Source: Crossiella cryophila
GTDB lineage: Bacteria > Actinomycetota > Actinomycetes > Mycobacteriales > Pseudonocardiaceae
Length of the DNA: 64,000 nt
Reading direction: 5' to 3'
NCBI RefSeq assembly: GCF_014204915.1
Contig: NZ_JACHMH010000001.1
Location: 5,233,501 to 5,297,500 of the forward strand
Shown here: one piece after another, positions 35,843-44,246 of the stretch
Position numbering within the stretch: the stretch's first letter is position 1
How the letters are laid out: the number at the start of each line of letters is the position of its first letter
Position numbers and translations under genes: made by a program
Notes under the pieces: generated by a model
Told to the model about the DNA's origin: nothing
Databases searched by the model: none
What the model saw: only the letters and a program-made list of their open reading frames with translations

Positions 35843-36955
35843 ATGTCCACCGCAACCATCCACAAAGGACTCGCCGGGGTCGCCGTGGACACCACGACGA
35901 TCTCCATGGTGAACCCGGAGACCAACTCCCTGACCTACCGCGGCTACCCCGTCCAGGAACTGGCCGCCCACTGCCGCTTCGAGGAGGTCGCCTACCTGCT
36001 CTGGCACGGCGAACTCCCCACCCCAGCCCAACTGTCCGCCCAAAATGCCACCGAACGCGCCCAGCGAGCCCTACCCCCAGAACTGATCAGCACCCTGCTC
36101 AGCCTCCCCGCCACCGCCCACCCCATGGACTCCCTGCGCACCGCGGTCAGCATCCTCGGCGCCCTGGACCCCAGCGAGGAGGACAACTCCCCACAGTCCA
36201 ACCACACCAAGGCCCTACGCCTCTTCGCCGTCCTGCCCACAGTCGTCGCCCTGACCCAACGCCGCCTACGCGGCCTGCTCCCCCTGGCCCCCCGCACCGA
36301 CCTCGCCTACGCCGAAAACTTCCTCTACCTCACCTTCGGCGAAATCCCCGACCCCGTAGTGGTCCGCGCCTTCGAAACCTCCCTGATCCTCTACGCCGAA
36401 CACAGCTTCAACGCCTCCACCTTCACCTCCCGAGTGGTGACCTCCACCCTCTCCGACCTCTACAGCGCGGTAACCGCAGCCATCGGCGCCCTCAAAGGCC
36501 CCCTGCACGGCGGCGCCAACGAAGCGGTCATGGCAGTCCTCACCGAAATCGGCACCCCAGCCCGCGCCGAACCCTGGCTCCGCGAAGCCCTCGCCGCCAA
36601 ACGCACCATCATGGGCTTCGGCCACCGCGTCTACAAAAACGGCGACTCCCGAGTCCCCACCATGCGCCAGGCCCTCGCCGAAGTAGCCACCCACCGCAAC
36701 GGCACCCACCTCCTCGAAACCTACGAAGCCCTAGCCAAAGCCATGCTCACCGCCAAATCCCTACACCCCAACCTCGACTACCCCGCAGGCCCCGCCTACC
36801 ACCTGATGGGCTTCGACACCCCCGTCTTCACCCCCATCTTCGTCGCGGCCCGCATCACCGGCTGGACAGCCCACATCACCGAACAACTGGCCGCCAACAG
36901 CCTCATCCGCCCCACCAGCATCTACACCGGCCCCCCAGAACGCCCCCTCACCTAA
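35843..36955 (+). CDS. prpC: 2-methylcitrate synthase PrpC
   Basis: A 370-residue citrate-synthase family enzyme. The N-terminal KGLAGVAVDTTTISMVNPET and YRGYPVQELA, the catalytic His regions GPLHGGANEAVM and GFGHRVYKNGDSR, and the context with prpD and prpB identify the methylcitrate synthase, which joins propionyl-CoA and oxaloacetate. Codon use from about 36000 onward is unlike its neighbours: GAA, AAA, CTA and C-ending codons dominate, with few G-ending codons, while prpD and prpB use GAG and CTG. That suggests a different history for this gene, or conversion with another copy. Confidence 0.93.
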   Translation: MSTATIHKGLAGVAVDTTTISMVNPETNSLTYRGYPVQELAAHCRFEEVAYLLWHGELPTPAQLSAQNATERAQRALPPELISTLLSLPATAHPMDSLRTAVSILGALDPSEEDNSPQSNHTKALRLFAVLPTVVALTQRRLRGLLPLAPRTDLAYAENFLYLTFGEIPDPVVVRAFETSLILYAEHSFNASTFTSRVVTSTLSDLYSAVTAAIGALKGPLHGGANEAVMAVLTEIGTPARAEPWLREALAAKRTIMGFGHRVYKNGDSRVPTMRQALAEVATHRNGTHLLETYEALAKAMLTAKSLHPNLDYPAGPAYHLMGFDTPVFTPIFVAARITGWTAHITEQLAANSLIRPTSIYTGPPERPLT

Positions 36956-36968
36956 CCCCCACCCCGGC

Positions 36969-37030
36969 GTGTTGGCCGTTCTCGTACGCCGTGTTGGCCG
37001 TTGTGGACGCCATGTTGGCCGTTGTGGGAC
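36969..37030 (+). repeat. Interspersed repeat array C (three forward copies)
   Basis: Three head-to-tail copies in forward orientation at 36969, 36991 and 37012, with a period of 21-22 bp, starting 14 bp after the prpC stop. The variable segment between GGCCGTT and the end differs (CTCGTAC, GTGGAC, GTGGGAC). Confidence 0.85.
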
Positions 37031-37319
37031 GTGCGGTAGGGGATGGCGGGCGACGGCGGGCCGGGGCGGGGGTGCCGGGTGGGCACGTCGGGCGTGGCGG
37101 CTGGGCGGGGAGGCCCGGCCTGACTGCTCGGCGCCGCGCGCCGCGCGGAGGGTCGGGTCGGCGAGGCGGCGCGCCGGGGAGCCGCGGAGGGGGAGACTCG
37201 ATTCGCAGAGATGGGGCGGTGCGGCGGCGGAGGCCCTGCCCGGCGAGGTGCGCGGCGCGGCTGGGCGCGAGGCGAAGCGGGACAACCCGGCGTGGCGCAG
37301 CAACGTGGACGCGGCGACC

Positions 37320-37382
37320 GTACAACTTCGGCCAACATGGCGTACAACTTCGGCCAACATGGTGTACAACAACGGCCAACAC
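37320..37382 (-). repeat. Interspersed repeat array D (three reverse copies)
   Basis: Three reverse-orientation copies at 37320, 37342 and 37364, period 22. Two read GTACAACTTCGGCCAACAT and the third has AACAACGG in the same place. It is inverted relative to array C, so C and D bracket the G-rich stretch 37031-37319. Confidence 0.85.
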
Positions 37383-37403
37383 GCGGGCGAGGGTTCAACC
37401 CTG

Positions 37404-37447
37404 CCGGAGTGTTGGCCGTTCTGGTACGGGGTCTTGGCCGTTGTGGG
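37404..37447 (+). repeat. Left arm of a 44-nt inverted repeat, within array E
   Basis: Array E has forward copies at 37409, 37431 and 37453. Its first two copies plus flanks (37404-37447) match the reverse complement of 37623-37666 at 42 of 44 positions. The two mismatches both lie in the variable segment before GTAC. Confidence 0.85.
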
Positions 37448-37622
37448 ACGGTGTGTTGGCCGTTGTGGGCGGGCGAGGCCCGGAGTCCGGCAGCCGGGCG
37501 AAGCCCGAACGGGCAGCGGGGCTGGCTTTTCGAGAACCCCACCCGAGTACTGCTCTTCGTTCTTCCCCCATCCTTTGAGGTCTGCCTGTCCGGCGAGGAC
37601 GCCTGTAATCTTGTGATCTTGG

Positions 37623-37666
37623 CCCACAACGGCCAAGACCCCGTACAACAACGGCCAACACTCCGG
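37623..37666 (-). repeat. Right arm of the 44-nt inverted repeat (array F)
   Basis: Two reverse copies (37623, 37643) that mirror the first two copies of array E. The arms enclose 175 bp. The array ends 16 bp before the start of the unknown gene at 37683, so it overlaps that gene's probable leader. Confidence 0.85.
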
Positions 37667-37682
37667 GGGGAGGGGTCGCGAG

Positions 37683-38342
37683 ATGAAGATGCCGATCACG
37701 GTGCACCAGGCTCGCCTCGACGGCCGGGACTGGCGGGTGATCCGCCCGGCTGGCGGTCTCGCGCACGCCGAGTTCTGGGACGTGAGCTGGCAGCTCTGGC
37801 TACGCGTCGACCGAGGCTCCGCTTACCGCTTAGGCATCCTCTGGCTCCTGGCCGCCCGCTCCAAGCACACCATCATCCACCTCCCCCTCCGCAACGGCGA
37901 CCGCGCGCTCGGCGGCGAGGACCTCCCCGGTCAGCGCAAGGACCTCGTCCTCTGCCAGCACAGCCTCCAGCTCCGCGCCTCCCTCTGGCCCCGACTGCGA
38001 TCAGCCCTGGACAAGGGCAAGCCGCAAACCGTGCACCTCCCCGACAGCGACCTGCCGGACCCGGACCGCGTCGACCGTCAAGCCCTGCTGCACCGCGACA
38101 ACCAGGATCTCCTCAACGAGCGCAGCCACGCCGACACCGTCTTCCTTTCCGGCAGCGCGCCCGTGTTCCGGCACACCGCCGACCGCTTCTTCGACCTCGC
38201 CTTCCGCGCCCCGGGCACCGCCCCTGGCGAGGACCCGGCCGATCACGTGTTCTCCCGCATCGACTGGGACGAAGGCGTACTCGGCAACGCGCGCGGGATC
38301 CACGTCGAGTACCGCCCCCGCTGGGCCTCCGCGACGAAGTAA
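37683..38342 (+). CDS. Unrecognised protein lying between repeat arrays
   Basis: A 219-residue soluble protein, no signal peptide or membrane segment, that I do not recognise. It starts MKMPITVHQARLDGRDWRVI, has a Trp-rich patch (WDVSWQLWLRV), a histidine/arginine-rich centre and ends HVFSRIDWDEGV plus a short tail. The GGGAGGGG site 7-15 nt upstream of the ATG at 37683 supports translation; a second in-frame ATG follows at 37689. Codon use is C-rich, like the end of prpC. Repeat arrays lie directly upstream (E/F) and downstream (G), so gene and repeats may move or be regulated together. Confidence 0.65.
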   Translation: MKMPITVHQARLDGRDWRVIRPAGGLAHAEFWDVSWQLWLRVDRGSAYRLGILWLLAARSKHTIIHLPLRNGDRALGGEDLPGQRKDLVLCQHSLQLRASLWPRLRSALDKGKPQTVHLPDSDLPDPDRVDRQALLHRDNQDLLNERSHADTVFLSGSAPVFRHTADRFFDLAFRAPGTAPGEDPADHVFSRIDWDEGVLGNARGIHVEYRPRWASATK

Positions 38343-38355
38343 CCGCCACCCCGCG

Positions 38356-38462
38356 TACGAGATCGGCCAACACGGCGTACCACAACGGCCAACACGGCGT
38401 ACGAGATCGGCCAACACGGCGTACGACAACGGCCAACACGGCGTACGAGATCGGCCAACACG
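38356..38462 (-). repeat. Interspersed repeat array G: five head-to-tail 22-bp units
   Basis: Five reverse copies at 38356, 38378, 38400, 38422 and 38444 with exact 22-bp period. Units 1, 3 and 5 carry GTACGAGATCGGCCAACAC; units 2 and 4 differ in the five bases after GTAC (CACAA, GACAA). The regular alternation suggests duplication of a 44-bp double unit. It occupies the gap between the convergent unknown gene and the SDR gene. Confidence 0.9.
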
Positions 38463-38474
38463 GTGGAGGAGGGG

Positions 38475-39260
38475 TTAGGGGCGGAGGTGGGAGGCTCCGT
38501 TGAGGTCGATGATGGTGCCGGAGGTCCAGGCGGAGGCTGGGGCGGAGAGGTGGAGGACGGTGTGGGCTACTTCCTCCGGGGTGCCTACTCGGCCGAAGGG
38601 GCTTTCCTGGCGGAGGGCCTCACCGGAGGGGGCCGCGAGTTTGGGTTGCTGGCGTTCGGTGGCGATGAAGCCGGGGGCCACTGAGGTCACGGCGATGTGG
38701 TGGGGCGCGAGGGCGATGGCCAGGGATTGGCCGAGGGCGTGCAGGGCCGCCTTGCTCGCGGCGTAGGCGGGGTGGGTGGGTTCGCCTCGGTAAGCGCCGC
38801 GGGAGCCGATGTTGACGATGCTGCCGGGGGCGCCGCGGTCGATGAGGTGGCGGGCCACCGCCCAGGTGACGTTGGCGGCGCCGAGCAAGTTGACCTGGAT
38901 CATGTGTTGCCAGGTGGCGACCCAGTCGGCGTAGTCGACCTCGGCTGGGGCGTGGCGGTTCTCCGCGGTGGGGGCCACGCCGGCGTTGTTGACCAGGACG
39001 TCGACCCGGCCAAGGGCGATGATGGCGTCGGTGGCGATCCGGGCCGCGGCGGCCGGATCGGCCAGGTCGCCGGTGACCAGGGCGTGGCCGGTGCCGGGCA
39101 GGGCGGCCAGGGTCGACTTGGCTTCCTCGTGCGGCCGGGTGCTGTGCACGGCGACCCGCTCGCCCGCGTGGGCGAAGGCGAGTGCGACCGCGCGGCCGAT
39201 GCCCCGGGAAGCCCCCGTCACCAGCACTCCTCTGCGCTCAGCCACCTTGGGCTCGGTCAA
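38475..39260 (-). CDS. Short-chain dehydrogenase/reductase (SDR)
   Basis: A 261-residue classical SDR: cofactor motif LVTGASRGIGRAVALAFAHAG (TGxxxGIG), NNAGV, catalytic Ser in VNIGSRGAY and YAASK (YxxxK). The likely start is the TTG at 39260, 6 nt after a GGGAGGGG site, overlapping the RamB-like gene's TGA by 3 bp; it is therefore coupled to that regulator gene. It probably reduces or oxidises a 3-oxoacyl or small carbonyl substrate. Codons near its 3' end favour G-rich triplets. Confidence 0.88.
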   Translation of the reverse strand: MTEPKVAERRGVLVTGASRGIGRAVALAFAHAGERVAVHSTRPHEEAKSTLAALPGTGHALVTGDLADPAAAARIATDAIIALGRVDVLVNNAGVAPTAENRHAPAEVDYADWVATWQHMIQVNLLGAANVTWAVARHLIDRGAPGSIVNIGSRGAYRGEPTHPAYAASKAALHALGQSLAIALAPHHIAVTSVAPGFIATERQQPKLAAPSGEALRQESPFGRVGTPEEVAHTVLHLSAPASAWTSGTIIDLNGASHLRP

Positions 39261-40678
39261 CGAGACCCCTCCCGGAACGGTTGCAGTGGGTACGGCACGA
39301 ACGTGCTGCGATTCTCGTCCACCCGCAGCGGCTTGCCGATCGGTGGGGACGAACGCTGCGGGCACAGCGGGCGGTCGCAGGTCTGGCAGCCGGGGCCGAT
39401 CGGGGTGGCCGCGGCCGCGTCGTCCAGGTCGGTGCCCGCCGAATAGACCAGGCGGCCGGCGTGCCGGATCTCGCAACCCAGGCCGACCGCGAAGGACTTG
39501 CCGGGACTCGCGTAGCCGCCGCGGCTGCGGGAGACCGTGCGGGCGACCCAGAAGTAGCGCTGGCCGTCCGGCATCGCGGCCACCTGGGTGATCACCCGGC
39601 CGGGGGCGGAGAACGCGCTGTAGACGCTCCACAGTGGACACGTGCCGCCCGCCCTGGAGAAGTGGAAACCGGTGGCGGACTGGCGTTTGGACACGTTCCC
39701 GGCCCGGTCCACCCGCACGAAGGAGAACGGCACCCCGCGCGCACCCGGCCGTTGCAGGGTGGTCAGCCGGTGGCAGATGGTCTCGAAGCCCATGGCGAAG
39801 TGGTCGGCCAGCAGTTCGATGTCGTAGCGCAGCCGCTCGGCGGTCTCGTGGAAGGCGCGGTAGGGCATCACCAGCGCGGCCGCGGCGTAGCGGGCCAGGC
39901 CGACCCGGATCAGCGAGCGGACCGGGCCCTCGGGCTCGGCGCTGTCCCGGACAATGGCGTCCAGTGAATCGCCGAATTCGAGTAACGCGATTTGGGTGGC
40001 CATCCGGAAAGCCTGCTGGCCAGGTCGCATGTTCAGCGAAAGGCTGAGTGTCCTGGTGGCCGGATCGAAGTGGTGCAATTCACCTGCCGAACCCTTATGA
40101 GCTACATCACCCACCATGGTGCGCACGTGCACACCGTGCTTGTCGGCCAGTCTGGCGGTCAGCGCGGCGCGCACCTCGCCGGGCCGGATGCCGATCACCC
40201 CGGCCACCTGCTCGGCCGCGTCGTCCAGGCTGGGGAAGTGGTTGGCGTAGGTGTAGAAGAAGTCGCGGACCCGCTCGTGCGCGCCGATCACCGACTCCAC
40301 CGCGCGGTCCCCGGCGAGCAGGCCGAGCTGCTCGTCCAGGTGCTGGTTGCGCCGGTGCAACGCGATCACCGCCTTGGCCAGCTCAGGCCGGGAAGTGGCG
40401 AGTTCCCGCAGGTCATCGGCTGAAACCTCGGCCGAGGACAGGGCCTCGCGCAGTTCGGCGAACAGCCGCGCGGAGTCCTGGGCGGCGAAGAAGGAGGCGT
40501 CAACGCCGAAGGTCTCGGTGATCTTGAGCAGCACCGGAACGGTCAGCGGCCGGGAGTCGTGCTCGATCTGGTTGAGGTAACTCGGCGAGATGCCCAGCGA
40601 GCGCGCGAGGTCGACCTGGTTCAGCCCCCGCTCCTCGCGCAGCCTGCGCACCCTGCCGCCGACGAAGGTCTTGGCCAT
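39257..40678 (-). CDS. ramB: RamB-like XRE-family regulator of acetate/glyoxylate genes
   Basis: A 473-residue paralog of the PrpR-like protein. N-terminal helix-turn-helix LNQVDLARSLGISPSYLNQIE, degenerate IrrE-like middle, and DUF2083 C-terminus with cysteines CPLW, LGCEI and GCQTCDRPLCPQR. In corynebacteria and mycobacteria RamB represses or activates aceA/aceB according to carbon source. Here it diverges from aceA-aceB, which supports the same role. The C-terminal cysteine pattern suggests an Fe-S cluster. It is followed by an overlapping SDR gene. Confidence 0.87.
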   Translation of the reverse strand: MAKTFVGGRVRRLREERGLNQVDLARSLGISPSYLNQIEHDSRPLTVPVLLKITETFGVDASFFAAQDSARLFAELREALSSAEVSADDLRELATSRPELAKAVIALHRRNQHLDEQLGLLAGDRAVESVIGAHERVRDFFYTYANHFPSLDDAAEQVAGVIGIRPGEVRAALTARLADKHGVHVRTMVGDVAHKGSAGELHHFDPATRTLSLSLNMRPGQQAFRMATQIALLEFGDSLDAIVRDSAEPEGPVRSLIRVGLARYAAAALVMPYRAFHETAERLRYDIELLADHFAMGFETICHRLTTLQRPGARGVPFSFVRVDRAGNVSKRQSATGFHFSRAGGTCPLWSVYSAFSAPGRVITQVAAMPDGQRYFWVARTVSRSRGGYASPGKSFAVGLGCEIRHAGRLVYSAGTDLDDAAAATPIGPGCQTCDRPLCPQRSSPPIGKPLRVDENRSTFVPYPLQPFREGSR

Positions 40679-40823
40679 CCCGCACCTCCAGTGATGACCA
40701 GCCTAGGGCCTGCTGGCTAATTCCCGAATTCGCAAGATTCGCAGAATCGCCGTTGAAGATTTTCAGAAATTGGCAGATTGCGGATCTCGACCGGTGCGGT
40801 GAATTCCTGCCAATGTCCTCGAC
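40679..40823. promoter_or_regulatory. ramB / aceA divergent control region with RamB-type motif
   Basis: A 145-bp A/T-enriched gap. It contains AATTCGCAAGATTCGCAGA (40727-40745), a direct repeat of TTCGCA(A/G)A. This resembles the RamB operator core reported from corynebacteria (A/G-TTTGCAAA-like). A second A/T-rich stretch near 40755-40780 may hold the aceA promoter. Binding by the adjacent RamB-like protein is inferred. Confidence 0.6.
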
Positions 40824-42092
40824 ATGTTGAGCGCGAAGCAGATCGCTGAGAACTGGGCCACCGACCCCCGCTGGGCCGGCATCGAGCGCACGCACACCGC
40901 CGAGGACGTGGTCCGGCTGCGTGGCAGCGTGGTCGAGGAGCACACCCTGGCCCGGCTGGGCGCGCAGCGGCTGTGGGAGCTGCTGCACACCGAGGACTAC
41001 ATCAACTCCCTCGGCGCGCTGACCGGCAACCAGGCCGTGCAGCAGGTCAGGGCCGGCCTCAAGGCCATCTACCTCTCCGGCTGGCAGGTCGCCGCGGACG
41101 CCAACCTGTCCGGCCAGACCTACCCGGACCAGAGCCTCTACCCGGCCAACTCGGTGCCGCAGGTGGTGCGCCGGATCAACAACGCGCTGCTGCGCGCCGA
41201 CCAGATCAGCCACGCCGAGAACGAGCCGAACGCCCCGCACTGGCTGGCCCCGATCGTGGCCGACGCCGAGGCCGGTTTCGGCGGCCCGCTCAACGCCTTC
41301 GAGCTGATGAAGGGCATGATCGCCGCTGGCGCGGCAGGCGTGCACTGGGAGGACCAGCTCGCCTCGGAGAAGAAGTGCGGCCACCTGGGCGGCAAGGTGC
41401 TCATCCCCACCGGCCAGCACGTGCGCACGCTGACCTCGGCCCGGCTGGCCGCCGACATCGCCGGCGTGCCCACGCTGGTGATCGCCCGCACCGACGCCGA
41501 GGCCGCCAACCTGATCACCAGTGACGTGGACGAGCGGGATCAGCCCTACGTCACCGGCGAGCGCACCGCGGAGGGTTTCTACCGGGTGCGCAACGGGATC
41601 GAGCCCTGCATCGCCCGCGGCCTGGCCTACGCCCCGCACTCCGACCTGCTGTGGATGGAGACCGGCACGCCGGACCTGGAGGTGGCCCGCCGCTTCGCCG
41701 AGGCCATCAAGTCGCAGTACCCGGACCAGCTGCTGGCCTACAACTGCTCGCCCTCGTTCAACTGGCGCCGTCACCTCGACGACGCCACCATCGCCAAGTT
41801 CCAGCGCGAACTCGGCCACATGGGCTACAAGTTCCAGTTCATCACCCTCGCCGGGTTCCACGCGCTCAACCACTCCATGTTCGACCTGGCCAAGGGCTAC
41901 GCGGCCACCGGCATGACCGCGTATGTGGAGCTGCAGGAGCGCGAGTTCGCCGCCGAGGCCGAGGGCTACACCGCGACCAAGCACCAGCGCGAGGTCGGCA
42001 CCGGCTACTTCGACCTGGTCAGCACCGCGATCAACCCGGCGGCCTCGACCACCGCGCTGGCCGAGTCCACCGAAGCCGCCCAGTTCGCCTGA
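40824..42092 (+). CDS. aceA: Isocitrate lyase
   Basis: A 422-residue isocitrate lyase of the short prokaryotic type. Signature: active-site KKCGH (about 190), Mg-binding [24 protein letters not shown], and [19 protein letters not shown]. It cleaves isocitrate to succinate and glyoxylate, the first glyoxylate-bypass step used on acetate or fatty acids. It is followed after 32 bp by malate synthase on the same transcript. Confidence 0.97.
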   Translation: MLSAKQIAENWATDPRWAGIERTHTAEDVVRLRGSVVEEHTLARLGAQRLWELLHTEDYINSLGALTGNQAVQQVRAGLKAIYLSGWQVAADANLSGQTYPDQSLYPANSVPQVVRRINNALLRADQISHAENEPNAPHWLAPIVADAEAGFGGPLNAFELMKGMIAAGAAGVHWEDQLASEKKCGHLGGKVLIPTGQHVRTLTSARLAADIAGVPTLVIARTDAEAANLITSDVDERDQPYVTGERTAEGFYRVRNGIEPCIARGLAYAPHSDLLWMETGTPDLEVARRFAEAIKSQYPDQLLAYNCSPSFNWRRHLDDATIAKFQRELGHMGYKFQFITLAGFHALNHSMFDLAKGYAATGMTAYVELQEREFAAEAEGYTATKHQREVGTGYFDLVSTAINPAASTTALAESTEAAQFA

Positions 42093-42124
42093 GTCCCCGT
42101 CCCAGAGACCGCAGAGGAGGCATC

Positions 42125-43687
42125 GTGCCCAGCAGAGTCCAGCTCACCGGCCCGTGGGGCGAGCGGTTCGAGGAGGTCCTGACGCCGGAGGCGATCGAGT
42201 TCGTGGTGCGGCTGGACGACCGGTTCGCCGGCCGCCGCGCCGAACTGCTCGCCGCGCGGCGGGAACGGCGGGAGTTCTTCGCCGAGGGCGGGCTGCCCGA
42301 CTTCCTGCCGGAGACCAGGGCGATCCGTGAGGACCCGACCTGGCGGGTGGCCCAGCCCGCGCCGGGCCTGCGCGATCGCCGGGTGGAGATCACCGGGCCG
42401 CCGGAGCGCAAGATGGCGATCAACGCGCTCAACTCCGGCGCGAAGGTGTGGATGGCCGATTTCGAGGACGCCACCGCGCCCACCTGGGCCAACATCGTCA
42501 CCGGTCAGCTCAACCTGATCGACGCGATCGAGCGGCGGATCGACTTCACCGCCGAGGGCGGCAAGCACTACGCCCTCGGCGCGGAAGTGGCCACCATCGT
42601 GGTGCGGCCGCGTGGCTGGCACCTGGTGGACAAGCACGTGGTGGTGGAGGGCAGGCCGATCTCGGCCAGCCTGCTCGACTTCGGCCTCTACCTCTTCCAC
42701 TGCGGGCAGCGGCAGATCGAGCGCGGCCACGGCCCGTACTTCTACCTGCCCAAGCTGGAAAGCCACCTCGAAGCGCGGCTGTGGAACGACGTCTTCACCT
42801 ACGCCCAGCGGGAACTCGGCATCCCGCAGGGCACCATCCGGGCCACCGTGCTGATCGAGACCAGCACCGCGGCCTTCGAGATGGAGGAGATCCTCTACGA
42901 GCTGCGCGAGCACAGCGCCGGGCTCAACGCGGGCCGCTGGGACTACATCTTCAGTGTCATCAAGAACTTCGGCCACCGCCCGGAGTTCGTGCTGCCCGAC
43001 CGCGGCCAGGTGACCATGACGGTGCCGTTCATGCGCGCCTACACCGAACTGCTGGTGCGCACCTGCCACCAGCGCGGCGCGCACGCCATCGGCGGCATGG
43101 CCGCCTTCATCCCCAGCCGGGACGCCGAATCCAACACCGTGGTGCTGGAGAAGGTGCGCGAGGACAAGGAACGCGAGGCCGGGGACGGCTTCGACGGCTC
43201 CTGGGTGGCCCACCCCGGCCTGGTCCCGGTGTGCGCGAAGGCGTTCGGCCAGCCCGACCAGCTCGACCGGCAGCGCCCGGACGTCACGGTCACCGCGACC
43301 GAGTTGCTGGCCGTGGACCGCACCCCCGGCCGGGTCACCGAGGCGGGGCTGCGCGGCAACATCTCCGTTGCGGCGCAGTACTTCCAGGCCTGGCTGGACG
43401 GGACAGGGGCGGCCTCCATCGGGGGCCTGATGGAGGACGCGGCCACCGCCGAGATCGCGCGTTGCCAGGTGTGGCAGTGGCTCTACCACATCACCCCGCT
43501 GGCCGAGGGCGGCATGGTCAGCGAGGAACTGGTGCAGGCCATGCTGGACAAGGAGTTGCTGGAGATCCGGCCGGAACGCCGGGACGCGGTGCGCGCCTTG
43601 TTCACCGCGAACGCGCTGGCGGAGCGGCCGCCGTCGTTCTTCACCACCACGGCCTACGCCGGTCACCTGGCGGTGCGCGCGTCATGA
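42125..43687 (+). CDS. aceB: Malate synthase A
   Basis: A 520-residue malate synthase of the A type. Blocks seen: [20 protein letters not shown], the conserved [12 protein letters not shown] (catalytic Arg), [20 protein letters not shown] (acidic metal ligand) and [13 protein letters not shown]. It condenses glyoxylate with acetyl-CoA. The GTG start at 42125 follows a GAGGAGG site. Its stop overlaps the rraA-like start (ATGA), so the three-gene order aceA-aceB-rraA is one unit. Confidence 0.96.
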   Translation: MPSRVQLTGPWGERFEEVLTPEAIEFVVRLDDRFAGRRAELLAARRERREFFAEGGLPDFLPETRAIREDPTWRVAQPAPGLRDRRVEITGPPERKMAINALNSGAKVWMADFEDATAPTWANIVTGQLNLIDAIERRIDFTAEGGKHYALGAEVATIVVRPRGWHLVDKHVVVEGRPISASLLDFGLYLFHCGQRQIERGHGPYFYLPKLESHLEARLWNDVFTYAQRELGIPQGTIRATVLIETSTAAFEMEEILYELREHSAGLNAGRWDYIFSVIKNFGHRPEFVLPDRGQVTMTVPFMRAYTELLVRTCHQRGAHAIGGMAAFIPSRDAESNTVVLEKVREDKEREAGDGFDGSWVAHPGLVPVCAKAFGQPDQLDRQRPDVTVTATELLAVDRTPGRVTEAGLRGNISVAAQYFQAWLDGTGAASIGGLMEDAATAEIARCQVWQWLYHITPLAEGGMVSEELVQAMLDKELLEIRPERRDAVRALFTANALAERPPSFFTTTAYAGHLAVRAS

Positions 43688-44181
43688 GCACCGCCACGAC
43701 GAAGACCTTCGCCACCGCCGATCTGGCCGACCGGGAGGGCGACGCGGTGCGCAGCTGCGACACCCAGTTCCGCCAGTTCGGCGGCAGGCTGGTCTTCGCC
43801 GGGCCGGTCCGCACGGTCTCCTGCTTACAGGACAACGCATTGCTGAAAGCGGTGCTGTCCGAGCCGGGGGATGGCCGGGTGCTGGTGGTCGACGGCGGCG
43901 GGTCCACGCACACCGCGCTGGTCGGCGATCTTATCGCGGAACTGGCCCGGCGCAACGGCTGGCGCGGCCTGCTCGTGCACGGGGCGGTCCGGGATGCCGC
44001 GGTGCTGCGCACCCTGGACATCGGGATCAAGGCACTGGGCACGAATCCACGGCGCAGCGCCAAAACCGGGGCCGGGCAGGTGGACGTGCCGGTGGAGTTC
44101 GGCGGGATCACCTTCTGCCCCGGCGATTTCCTGGTCAGCGACCACGACGGCGTGGTCGTGCTGGACCACCCGCCCGTCTAG
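43684..44181 (+). CDS. RraA-like protein (class II aldolase / oxaloacetate decarboxylase type)
   Basis: A 165-residue RraA-fold protein: [46 protein letters not shown], and a C-terminal [18 protein letters not shown]. The Asp of VGD and the Arg-Asp of GAVRD are 20 residues apart (D-X20-R-D), the metal/aldolase motif linked to HMG/CHA aldolases and to oxaloacetate decarboxylation. Databases often call such proteins RNase E activity regulators, but the coupling to malate synthase (4-bp overlap) points to a C4-acid role. The gene ends at a strong terminator. Confidence 0.85.
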   Translation: MSTATTKTFATADLADREGDAVRSCDTQFRQFGGRLVFAGPVRTVSCLQDNALLKAVLSEPGDGRVLVVDGGGSTHTALVGDLIAELARRNGWRGLLVHGAVRDAAVLRTLDIGIKALGTNPRRSAKTGAGQVDVPVEFGGITFCPGDFLVSDHDGVVVLDHPPV

Positions 44182-44196
44182 GGATCGGGCGGGTCG

Positions 44197-44241
44197 GCGC
44201 GTGGTGCGCGGGATGTCTCCCCCGCGCACCACGCGCTTTTT
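44197..44241 (+). terminator. Intrinsic terminator after aceA-aceB-rraA
   Basis: A 16-bp perfect GC stem (44197-44212 with 44221-44236) with an 8-nt loop, followed by TTTTT. It lies 15 bp after the rraA stop and just before the convergent metE stop. A T-run is present only on the plus strand side. Confidence 0.92.
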
Positions 44242-44246
44242 CGTTG

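Larger units (their letters stand above)
36956..37682. other. 727-bp non-coding stretch filled with repeat arrays C-F
   Basis: No convincing gene: reading frames here change composition abruptly and are built from the repeats. Four repeat arrays sit at 36969-37030, 37320-37382, 37409-37470 and 37623-37661. Between them, 37031-37319 is extremely G-rich on the plus strand (runs such as GCGGGCGACGGCGGGCC), and 37471-37622 is ordinary unassigned sequence. The last 20 bp provide the ribosome site for the gene at 37683. Confidence 0.7.

Noticed and set aside
36969-37616. Several open frames running through repeat arrays C-F
   Set aside because: Their translations are the repeat read in different frames (MLAVL.., ..RPT..TANT) and composition changes abruptly; no ribosome site.
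38356-38462. Possible CRISPR array
   Set aside because: Units are contiguous at 22 bp with only about 3 variable linker bases and no unique spacers; no cas genes are nearby.
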